Assembly: GCA_002469605.1 (NCBI GenBank)
Contig: DKMV01000394.1
Span: 1-5,248, forward strand
DNA from: Leclercia sp. UBA7405
GTDB taxonomy: Bacteria; Pseudomonadota; Gammaproteobacteria; Enterobacterales; Enterobacteriaceae
Direction of reading: 5' to 3'
DNA length: 5,248 bases
Every line of letters begins with the position of its first letter. Within the stretch, counting starts at the first letter, position 1. The notes under the pieces were generated by a model. That model made no database searches. It saw only the letters and a program-made list of their open reading frames with translations, and was not told the origin of the DNA. Of this stretch, positions 1-5,143 are shown piece after piece. Made by a program: the position numbers and the translations under genes.

Positions 1-355
1 AATCGTGGCGCTGGATATGCATACGGGTGATGTGAAGTGGCGTCGTCCGGTTGGTGCTTCTCAGCAGTATGGCTTCTTTATGCCGGAAAGCTGGGGCTCA
101 CCCACCATTGGCGGCCCGGCTGTGACGGCGGGCGGCGTGATCTTCATCGGCGCCTCTATGGATGCCAAGGTCCGCGCCTACTCCGTTGAGACCGGTGAAG
201 AGCTGTGGTCGGATCAGGCGGAAGCACCTGCGGTAGCTAACCCGTCGATTTATGAGTACAAGGGTCGGCAGTACGTGGCCTTCGTCGCCGGGGGGAATAC
301 CATCCTGAAGGATCAGGTTGGCGACCAGGTAGTGGTGTACGCCCTGCCGGAATAA
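1..355 (+). CDS. PQQ-dependent quinoprotein dehydrogenase, C-terminal part (5' end outside window)
   Basis: This is the 3' end of a beta-propeller quinoprotein of the membrane-bound glucose/quinate/alcohol dehydrogenase group. Such enzymes oxidise a sugar or alcohol in the periplasm with pyrroloquinoline quinone and pass electrons to ubiquinone. The reading frame is open from the first base (full codons from base 2) and stops with TAA at 353-355, giving 117 residues. Two tryptophan-docking repeats of the propeller are visible: ALDMHTGDVKW (bases 8-40) and AYSVETGEELW (bases 176-208). Between them lies a GSPTIGGP segment with GGVIFIGA, and the end carries GRQYVAFVAGG, then GDQVVVYALP, all typical of the C-terminal blades. 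The tail differs from what I recall of E. coli Gcd, so I do not call it gcd, and the substrate cannot be read from this fragment. The GTG at 5-7 is an internal valine codon rather than a start. An efficient terminator follows 27 bases after the stop, so the gene ends its transcript here. Confidence 0.9.
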   Translation, partial: IVALDMHTGDVKWRRPVGASQQYGFFMPESWGSPTIGGPAVTAGGVIFIGASMDAKVRAYSVETGEELWSDQAEAPAVANPSIYEYKGRQYVAFVAGGNTILKDQVGDQVVVYALPE

Positions 356-382
356 CGCCTGTTCTTACTGATGACTTTAGCG

Positions 383-406
383 TGGGGCCTTCGGGCCCCA
401 TTTTTT
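383..406 (+). terminator. Intrinsic terminator of the dehydrogenase gene
   Basis: A seven-base-pair stem, TGGGGCC (383-389) with GGCCCCA (394-400), encloses a TTCG loop closed by a C-G pair, which is the extra-stable cUUCGg tetraloop. It is followed directly by six T residues (401-406). The T run overlaps the last codon position of the convergent LysR gene (its TAA is at 407-405). On the - strand the hairpin is preceded by A residues but not followed by a T run, so it should terminate efficiently only rightward transcription. Confidence 0.92.
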
Positions 407-1292
407 ATGCCAACTCAGTCAGCGAGGATTTCAGCTTATCGATAAAGGTGCTGACCCGCAGAGGAAGGTAGCGCGTCGTCGGCAGCAGCGCCCAGATCGA
501 CAGCGCCTGAGGTGCAACATCCGCCAGGCTAATCTCCACCAGCGCCCCGGCGCGGATCTCCTGCATGACATCCCAGCGGGTCAGCTGCGCCATCCCCAGC
601 CCCTGTACGCACAGCTCTCTTACCCCTTCGACGTTATCGGACTGGAAACGCCCCTCCACGCCAACGCGAACCACTTCGCCCTCGCGTTCGAAAATCCACT
701 GCGGCACGCTGCTGAGCCGCAGGCAGCGGTGGTGTATTAAATCGTCAACCACCCGGGGCGTGCCGTGCGCGCGCAGATAGTCGGGGGACGCGCAAACCAC
801 GCGCGGGTTATCAGAAATTTTACGTGCGATAAGGGTGGAGTCTTTTAACGGCGCGATACGGATAGCCACGTCGATCCCTCTTCCGACGATATCAACCACG
901 TCTTCGCTTAGCTGAAGATCGATGCTTAATTCCGGGTTATCCGCCAGCAGGTCGGGAACCAGGGGCAAAATATTACGCCGCCCAAAGCCCGAAGGGGCCG
1001 TTATCCGTAATAGCCCCGCCGCGCCCTGCGTCGAGGGAGAAAAAAGCGCCCTCGCGCCCATCTCCGCCTCGACCAGCGCCCGGGCATAAGGCAGAAACTC
1101 CAGCCCCTCCTGGGTGAGGGAAACCGACCTTGTGGTTCGCTGGAGGAGGCGTGCTCCGAGCGCCTGCTCCAGCGCGGCGAGCCGTCTTGATACCGCCATT
1201 GCCGATACGCCCTGCCGCTTCGCGGCCTGGGTCAGGCTGCGCGTTTCGGTTATTACCAGAAACAGCGCTACGTCCTGCAAATTTATGCTCAC
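405..1292 (-). CDS. LysR-family transcriptional regulator (CrgA/DmlR-like)
   Basis: This is a 295-residue DNA-binding regulator of the usual LysR length. The N-terminal winged helix-turn-helix spans about residues 4-61 and shows the family pattern SLTQAAKRQGVSAMAVSRR, then LEQALGARLLQRTTR and SLTQEG (19-63). A linker helix follows to about residue 90, then a periplasmic-binding-protein-like effector domain (about 92-292) with ITAPSGFGR, GRGIDVAIRIA and a VCASPDYLRAHGTP segment, which are typical of the CrgA/DmlR-like subgroup. The start is GTG at 1292-1290, with the Shine-Dalgarno GAGGAG (1303-1298) five bases upstream. An in-frame TGA at 1304-1302 excludes a longer protein. The gene is transcribed divergently from the flavin oxidoreductase at 1425, so that gene is the likely target, with autorepression through the shared region. 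The effector is unknown; the neighbour suggests an electrophilic, aromatic or enone compound, which is inference. Confidence 0.97.
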   Translation of the reverse strand: MSINLQDVALFLVITETRSLTQAAKRQGVSAMAVSRRLAALEQALGARLLQRTTRSVSLTQEGLEFLPYARALVEAEMGARALFSPSTQGAAGLLRITAPSGFGRRNILPLVPDLLADNPELSIDLQLSEDVVDIVGRGIDVAIRIAPLKDSTLIARKISDNPRVVCASPDYLRAHGTPRVVDDLIHHRCLRLSSVPQWIFEREGEVVRVGVEGRFQSDNVEGVRELCVQGLGMAQLTRWDVMQEIRAGALVEISLADVAPQALSIWALLPTTRYLPLRVSTFIDKLKSSLTELA

Positions 1293-1321
1293 TCCGGCTC
1301 CTCAGGCTTAATCCAAGGCCA

Positions 1322-1327
1322 ATTATA
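1322..1327 (-). promoter_or_regulatory. Candidate -10 box of the LysR gene
   Basis: Read leftward, these bases are TATAAT, an exact sigma-70 -10 consensus, about 30 bases before the GTG start. No good -35 box is present at 16-18 bases spacing (TAAGGT at 17), so the promoter would be weak or dependent on other contacts. It overlaps the left arm of the inverted repeat at 1324-1342. Confidence 0.4.
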
Positions 1328-1342
1328 ACGATTATCGTTATA
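1324..1342. promoter_or_regulatory. Perfect 9+1+9 inverted repeat, likely LysR operator
   Basis: TATAACGATTATCGTTATA is a perfect dyad centred on base 1333 with one unpaired central base. Its position between a LysR gene and its divergent partner is where such regulators bind. It overlaps the leftward -10 box at 1322-1327, so binding would block LysR-gene transcription, consistent with autorepression. No T-N11-A pair falls symmetrically on this dyad centre, so it is a variant of the classical LysR box rather than an exact match. Binding by this regulator is inferred from context. Confidence 0.6.
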
Positions 1343-1386
1343 CAACCTTATCATCCTGCGCTGTTTATCGCTCATATCACAATCAT

Positions 1387-1392
1387 TATATT
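1387..1392 (+). promoter_or_regulatory. Possible -10 box of the flavin oxidoreductase gene
   Basis: TATATT lies 32 bases before the ATG at 1425. The best upstream partner at 17 bases spacing is TTTATC (1364-1369), a poor -35 match, which would fit a promoter that needs an activator such as the divergent LysR protein. Chance AT-richness could also explain it. Confidence 0.25.
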
Positions 1393-1424
1393 GTTTTAAC
1401 GATTTAATCACTCAGGAAAACCCT

Positions 1425-2522
1425 ATGAACACCTCCCCCCTTTTTACCCCCGGCCGAATCGGCACGCTCGCGTTAAAAAACCGTCTGACGGTGGCGCCCA
1501 TGACCCGCGTCAGCGCCTCTGAGGACGGCGTAGCCGGCGAGCGCATGAAGGCCTACTACCGCGATTTTGCCCGCGGCGGATTTGGCCTGGTGATCTCGGA
1601 AGGCATTTATATCGACCGGGCCTGGTCGCAGACCTATGCGTTCCAGGCCGGATTAACCAGCCCGGAGCAGGCGGCAGGATGGCGCGACGTTACCGACGCG
1701 GTACACAAGGAAGGGGGACAGATGTTTGCCCAGATCCAGCACGCGGGCGCCCTCTCGCAGGGCAACTATTTTATCGATGGAACCGTGGCCCCCAGCGCCG
1801 TGCGCCCGGTGGGCCAGCAGATGGTCTTTTATCGCGGCGAAGGTGAATATCCTGTTCCCCGTGAACTGAACGAAGATGAAATACAGAGCATCATCAATAG
1901 CTTCGCCGACGCCGCCTCTTATGCCGTGTTTGAAGCGGGCTTTGACGGCGTAGAGATCCACGGCGCCAACGGCTATCTTCTCGATCAGTTTTTTACCGAT
2001 TACACCAACCTGCGCACCGACCGCTGGGGAGGCGATATCGCAGGCCGCCTGCAGCTTAGCCTTGAGGTTATTACCACCGTCATAAAACGTCTTGGCCCGG
2101 ACGTTCCCGTCGGTATCCGCCTCTCTCAGGCGAAGGTAAATGATTTCCTGCATACATGGGCGGGAGGTGAAGAGGACGCGCGGGTCGTGTTTACGCTGCT
2201 GGTGCAGTCTGGCATCGATTATCTGCACCTGACGGAATATGAAGCCTGGCAACCCGCTTTCCCGGGCAACTCCCTGTCGCTGGTTGAGCTGGCGCGCAAA
2301 TATGCCCCGGAGCTTACGATTATGGCTAACGGCAGCCTGCATGACGAAAGCCGCGCAGTGCAGGTGATGGAGATGGGTGCCGATTTCATCGCCCTTGGCC
2401 GGGGGGCTTTGGCGAACCACGACTGGCCTGCGCGCGTGGCCGCCGGCGAGCCTGTACGGGAATTTGACGGCGCCATTCTGGGCCCTGTTGCCGATATTAA
2501 AGACGCTGAACTTCCGGCCTGA
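1425..2522 (+). CDS. Old Yellow Enzyme family NAD(P)H:flavin oxidoreductase (ene-reductase type)
   Basis: This 365-residue FMN-dependent TIM-barrel enzyme would be cytoplasmic and would use NAD(P)H to reduce an activated C=C bond or a related electrophile. The N-terminus LFTPGRIGTLALKNRLTVAPMTR (5-28) is the typical first strand and FMN-contacting loop. By motif, Thr27 takes the place of Thr37 in yeast OYE1 (Cys in YqjM-type enzymes). Gln103 in FAQIQHAG, Arg232 in GIRLS and Arg326 in ALGRGALAN fit the FMN contacts. EIHGANGYLLDQFF (177-190) gives the substrate-binding pair His179/Asn182 and the proton donor Tyr184. Usual family text YGGSxxNR is replaced by WGGDIAGR (201-208), a small departure. 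The ATG is chosen for its AGGA site seven bases upstream and family-typical start. The gene is divergent from a LysR regulator, which probably controls it. Its length and motifs are complete; the physiological substrate is unknown, and it is not clearly NemA. Confidence 0.96.
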   Translation: MNTSPLFTPGRIGTLALKNRLTVAPMTRVSASEDGVAGERMKAYYRDFARGGFGLVISEGIYIDRAWSQTYAFQAGLTSPEQAAGWRDVTDAVHKEGGQMFAQIQHAGALSQGNYFIDGTVAPSAVRPVGQQMVFYRGEGEYPVPRELNEDEIQSIINSFADAASYAVFEAGFDGVEIHGANGYLLDQFFTDYTNLRTDRWGGDIAGRLQLSLEVITTVIKRLGPDVPVGIRLSQAKVNDFLHTWAGGEEDARVVFTLLVQSGIDYLHLTEYEAWQPAFPGNSLSLVELARKYAPELTIMANGSLHDESRAVQVMEMGADFIALGRGALANHDWPARVAAGEPVREFDGAILGPVADIKDAELPA

Positions 2523-2538
2523 ATCGGGTGGTGATCGA

Positions 2539-2575
2539 CCGCGGGCAAGTTGCCCGCGGCAGTTCCCCCTTTATC
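2539..2575 (+). terminator. GC-rich hairpin after the flavin oxidoreductase, probable terminator
   Basis: CCGCGGGC (2539-2546) pairs perfectly with GCCCGCGG (2552-2559) around the five-base loop AAGTT, and the formal dyad extends to 10+1+10. It begins 17 bases after the TGA stop. The following sequence AGTTCCCCCTTTAT is only moderately T-rich, so termination may be partial or aided by other factors. Confidence 0.55.
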
Positions 2576-2612
2576 TCGAATCCGCGCCTGCGCCCCGGTG
2601 GCAGTAGCGGTT

Positions 2613-2641
2613 TTGACATATTGGAGTTTCTTTCATTTACT
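2613..2641 (+). promoter_or_regulatory. Candidate sigma-70 promoter of the alkyl sulfatase gene
   Basis: The -35 element TTGACA (2613-2618) is an exact consensus. Seventeen bases later lies TTTACT (2636-2641), which matches four of six -10 positions. It is downstream of the preceding gene's hairpin and points to the sulfatase, so that gene is probably transcribed on its own rather than with the oxidoreductase. Confidence 0.5.
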
Positions 2642-2643
2642 AA

Positions 2644-2656
2644 TTGAATAATTCAA
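2644..2656. promoter_or_regulatory. Small inverted repeat at the sulfatase promoter start region
   Basis: TTGAATAATTCAA is a perfect 6+1+6 dyad immediately downstream of the proposed -10 box, spanning the expected transcription start. It could be a repressor operator, but a 13-base AT-rich palindrome can occur by chance. Confidence 0.3.
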
Positions 2657-2770
2657 CCAACTTATACCTGCCTCAGCCTTCCTCTATTTTTTGTCTTTCT
2701 TTGACCGTTTTTGAGCCAGCACACGATGTGTTCACCCCTGTCGTTGTTTCTACTCTGAGAGGTTTTAAGA

Positions 2771-4747
2771 ATGAAATTCAATAAAATTGCGCGATGCCTC
2801 GCGCTTGCAGGACTCATTGTTACGCAAACCCTTCCCGCCTGGGCCGCTGAAGCCCCCAAAGAGGCCGCCGCCGCTACCCAGCAGGCCAACAATGCCCTCT
2901 TCAGCCAGCTCCCTTTCTCTGATAACGCCGATTTTACCGATGCCCATAAAGGCTTTATCGCCCCACTGCCGCAGGAGGTAATTAAGGGCGAGCAAGGCAA
3001 TGTTATCTGGGATCCCCAGCAATATGCGTTTATCAAAGAGGGGGACAAAGCGCCGGATACGGTGAACCCCAGCCTGTGGCGTCAGGCCCAGCTCATTAAC
3101 ATTAGCGGCCTCTTTGAGGTGACCGACGGGGTCTATCAGATCCGCAATCTCGATCTGTCGAATATGACCATTATAGAAGGCACTTCGGGCGTAACCGTGG
3201 TCGATCCGCTGGTCTCGGCCGAAACCGCGAAGGTCGGCATGGATCTCTATTTTAAAAATCGCGGCCAGAAGCCGGTCGTCGCCGTGATCTATACCCACAG
3301 CCACGTAGACCACTATGGCGGCGTGCGCGGGGTGGTGGACGAGGCGGACGTGAAGTCCGGTAAAGTGAAGATTTATGCTCCCGCCAGCTTTATGGAAGCC
3401 GCAGTGGCGGAGAACATCATGGCCGGCAACGTTATGAGCCGCCGCGCCAGCTATATGTACGGTAACCTGCTGAAGCCGGATGCCAAAGGCCAGGTCGGCG
3501 CTGGGCTGGGGACCACCACCTCCGCCGGGACCGTTACCCTGATCGCTCCGACCAATATCATCGAGAAAGATGGTCAGAAAGAGACGATCGACGGCCTGAC
3601 CTATGACTTTATGCTGGCACCCGGCTCAGAGGCCCCGTCGGAAATGCTCTGGTACATCGAAGAGAAAAAGCTGATCGAATCCGCCGAAGATGTTACCCAC
3701 ACCCTGCACAACACCTACTCCCTGCGCGGGGCCAAGATCCGCGAGCCGCTTCCCTGGTCGAAATATATCAACCAGGCCATTGTGCGCTGGGGTGATAAAG
3801 CCGAGGTGCTGATGGCGCAGCACCACTGGCCAACCTGGGGTAATGAAAACGTCGTCAAACTGCTGAAGAGCCAGCGCGATCTCTATCGCTACATCAACGA
3901 CCAGACCCTGCGCATGGCCAACGAAGGGCTCACCCGGGATGAGATTGCCGCTAACTTTAAACTGCCCGACTCGCTGGCGCACACCTGGGCCAACCGCGGC
4001 TATTACGGCTCGGTGAGCCACGACGTGAAGGCGACCTACGTGCTCTATCTTGGCTGGTTCGACGGCAACCCGGCCACCCTTGACGAGCTGCCGCCGGAAG
4101 AAGGGGCGAAGAAATTCGTTGAGTATATGGGCGGCGCGGACGCCATCCTGCAGAAAGCCAAAACCGATTTTGACCAGGGTAACTACCGCTGGGTGGCCCA
4201 GGTAGTGAGCAAAGTGGTCTTTGCCGATCCTAATAACCAGGCGGCGCGCAACCTGGAGGCGGATGCGCTGGAGCAGCTCGGCTACCAGGCGGAGTCTGGC
4301 CCGTGGCGTAACTTCTACCTGACCGGCGCCCAGGAGCTGCGTAACGGCGTGGTGAAGGGCCCGACGCCGAATACCGCCAGCCCGGATACGGTGCGCGCCA
4401 TGACGCCGGAGATGTTCTTTGACTATCTGGCGGTACACATTAACGGAGAAAAAGCCGGAGATGCGAAATCAGTATTCAACATCGATCTTGGCAGCGACGG
4501 CGGTAAATACAAGCTGGAGCTGGAAAACGGTGTGCTGAACCATACCGCCAATGCCGAAGACGCTAACGCGGACGCCACCGTCTCGCTGACGCGCGATACG
4601 CTCAATAAAATCATCCTTAAGGAAGTCACCCTGAAACAGGCGCAGGATAGCGGCGAGGTGAAGGTCACAGGAGATAGCGCCAAACTCGACCAGATGCTGG
4701 GGGCAATGGATCCGTTTGAGTTCTGGTTTAACATTGTTACGCCGTAA
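2771..4747 (+). CDS. Secreted zinc alkyl sulfatase, SdsA1/YjcS type
   Basis: This 658-residue enzyme hydrolyses primary alkyl sulfates such as dodecyl sulfate to the alcohol plus sulfate, probably in the periplasm. A Sec signal peptide is visible (residues 1-25, MKFNK, hydrophobic core, cleavage after AWA). The metallo-beta-lactamase domain (about 105-355) carries THSHVDH with ligands His176, His178, Asp180 and His181, then Glu287 in PGSEAPSE, Glu306 in SAED and His351 in AQHHWPTWG. These fall at a constant +7 offset from the zinc ligands I recall for Pseudomonas SdsA1, so the di-zinc site looks intact. TLHN and SLRGAK (311-322) are family signatures. An alpha-helical dimerisation domain follows (about 365-530, with RGYYGSVSHD and LEQLGYQAES), then an SCP2-like C-terminal domain (about 540-655) thought to bind the alkyl chain. 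Length matches the roughly 660-residue family. The Shine-Dalgarno GAGAGG lies eight bases before the ATG. It resembles E. coli YjcS but differs at many positions and sits in another neighbourhood, so orthology is not claimed. Confidence 0.96.
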   Translation: MKFNKIARCLALAGLIVTQTLPAWAAEAPKEAAAATQQANNALFSQLPFSDNADFTDAHKGFIAPLPQEVIKGEQGNVIWDPQQYAFIKEGDKAPDTVNPSLWRQAQLINISGLFEVTDGVYQIRNLDLSNMTIIEGTSGVTVVDPLVSAETAKVGMDLYFKNRGQKPVVAVIYTHSHVDHYGGVRGVVDEADVKSGKVKIYAPASFMEAAVAENIMAGNVMSRRASYMYGNLLKPDAKGQVGAGLGTTTSAGTVTLIAPTNIIEKDGQKETIDGLTYDFMLAPGSEAPSEMLWYIEEKKLIESAEDVTHTLHNTYSLRGAKIREPLPWSKYINQAIVRWGDKAEVLMAQHHWPTWGNENVVKLLKSQRDLYRYINDQTLRMANEGLTRDEIAANFKLPDSLAHTWANRGYYGSVSHDVKATYVLYLGWFDGNPATLDELPPEEGAKKFVEYMGGADAILQKAKTDFDQGNYRWVAQVVSKVVFADPNNQAARNLEADALEQLGYQAESGPWRNFYLTGAQELRNGVVKGPTPNTASPDTVRAMTPEMFFDYLAVHINGEKAGDAKSVFNIDLGSDGGKYKLELENGVLNHTANAEDANADATVSLTRDTLNKIILKEVTLKQAQDSGEVKVTGDSAKLDQMLGAMDPFEFWFNIVTP

Positions 4748-4756
4748 AGATGAATC

Positions 4757-4804
4757 CCTCCGGGCCGATACCTGACCCGGAGGAATGTTGCCTCACAGGG
4801 CAAC
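4757..4804. terminator. Two tandem hairpins between convergent genes, possible bidirectional terminator
   Basis: CCTCCGGG (4757-4764) pairs with CCCGGAGG (4776-4783) across an 11-base loop, and GTTGCC (4787-4792) pairs with GGCAAC (4799-4804) across six bases. They occupy most of the 68-base gap between the sulfatase stop and the ydbL stop. Neither is followed by a good T run on either strand, so they may stabilise mRNA 3' ends or terminate weakly rather than act as classical intrinsic terminators. Confidence 0.4.
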
Positions 4805-4815
4805 GCCACCGCAGA

Positions 4816-5136
4816 TCATTTCTTCAGCCACTTACCGTTAATGCCTTTCACATACTCTCCCGGCTGCGCGCGGGCCACCAGCTTGACGCCCGCCATCTTC
4901 GCCACCTCATCCACCGGAATATTGTTGCTGTCAGCCAGCTGCTGATAGCTTTCGCTGCGCGCCCGGTTGATCTGCTCGACCAGCGCCAGGGTCTCTTTAT
5001 CGCGGGCGACGGGGGCCAGATAGCCCTCAAGGGTTTCGCCCACCCGCCCCTGGCTGCGGGCTTCGTTAAGGGTCAGCGCCGCCGCCTGAGCACAAAGCCC
5101 CAGCGACAGCAGGATAATGGCAAACAGGTTTCTCAT
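4816..5136 (-). CDS. ydbL: YdbL family periplasmic protein (DUF1318)
   Basis: This 106-residue protein matches E. coli YdbL in length and in its conserved blocks: NEAR-QGRVGETLEGYLAP (24-42), INRARSESYQQLAD (56-69), IPVDEVAKMAG (73-83) and KLVARAQPGEYVKG-NG-WL (85-104). A signal peptide is evident (residues 1 to about 20, cleavage after an AQA/AAA motif). Cys15 lies in the hydrophobic core, but the preceding Leu does not fit a lipobox, so the mature protein should be soluble in the periplasm. Work in E. coli places YdbL with the AsmA-like protein YdbH and lipoprotein YnbE in phospholipid transport to the outer membrane, with YdbL modulating YnbE. The ATG is seven bases after the ynbE stop, and its Shine-Dalgarno GAGG (5145-5142) overlaps that stop, so translation is probably coupled. 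It is the last gene of the operon and converges on the alkyl sulfatase. Confidence 0.95.
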   Translation of the reverse strand: MRNLFAIILLSLGLCAQAAALTLNEARSQGRVGETLEGYLAPVARDKETLALVEQINRARSESYQQLADSNNIPVDEVAKMAGVKLVARAQPGEYVKGINGKWLKK

Positions 5137-5143
5137 GGCGACC

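Larger units (their letters stand above)
1293..1424. promoter_or_regulatory. Divergent control region between the LysR gene and the flavin oxidoreductase
   Basis: This 132-base gap is strongly AT-rich compared with the GC-rich genes on both sides, as expected for a shared promoter region. It holds the LysR ribosome binding site (1298-1303), a consensus -10 box for the LysR gene (1322-1327), a perfect inverted repeat (1324-1342), further copies of its half-site at 1365-1370 and 1398-1403, a possible rightward -10 box (1387-1392) and the AGGA Shine-Dalgarno (1414-1417) seven bases before the ATG of the oxidoreductase. Confidence 0.75.
2523..2770. other. Gap between oxidoreductase and alkyl sulfatase genes
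   Basis: This 248-base stretch contains the hairpin at 2539-2559, a promoter candidate at 2613-2641, a small dyad at 2644-2656, a pyrimidine-rich leader (about 2665-2705), a short ACAC-GAT-GTGT palindrome (2721-2731) and the sulfatase ribosome binding site GAGAGG (2757-2762). I see no credible small coding sequence with its own ribosome binding site and no recognisable RNA gene. If the promoter is right, the sulfatase mRNA has an untranslated leader of about 120 bases. Confidence 0.6.

Noticed and set aside
1..355. Naming the left fragment gcd (glucose dehydrogenase)
   Set aside because: The family is right, but the final 40 residues differ from what I recall of E. coli Gcd, and the substrate-defining part is outside the window.
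1367..1382. Possible CRP site in the divergent region (TCACA half at 1376-1380)
   Set aside because: Only one half-site matches; the opposite half is TATCG rather than TGTGA, so support is too weak.
1653..2420. Open frame of 255 codons on the - strand inside the flavin oxidoreductase gene
   Set aside because: It lies fully opposite a gene with intact catalytic motifs and has no recognisable domain or ribosome binding site; it is a result of GC-rich codon use.
2721..2731. Short palindrome ACAC-GAT-GTGT in the sulfatase leader as an operator or attenuator
   Set aside because: Four-base arms are expected often by chance, and there is no T run or competing hairpin to suggest attenuation.
2765..3313. 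Open frame of 182 codons on the - strand over the start of the sulfatase gene
   Set aside because: It runs antisense to the signal peptide and zinc-binding region of the sulfatase, with no promoter or ribosome binding site of its own.
3626..4438. Long open frame of 270 codons on the - strand inside the alkyl sulfatase gene
   Set aside because: It is antisense to a complete, motif-rich enzyme, has biased arginine/histidine/valine composition typical of a shadow frame, and shows no family motif.
2771..4747. Reading the HxHxDH protein as a metallo-beta-lactamase resistance gene or glyoxalase II
   Set aside because: The length of 658 residues, the TLHN and SAED motifs, the dimerisation domain and the SCP2-like tail fit alkyl sulfatases, not resistance enzymes or glyoxalase.
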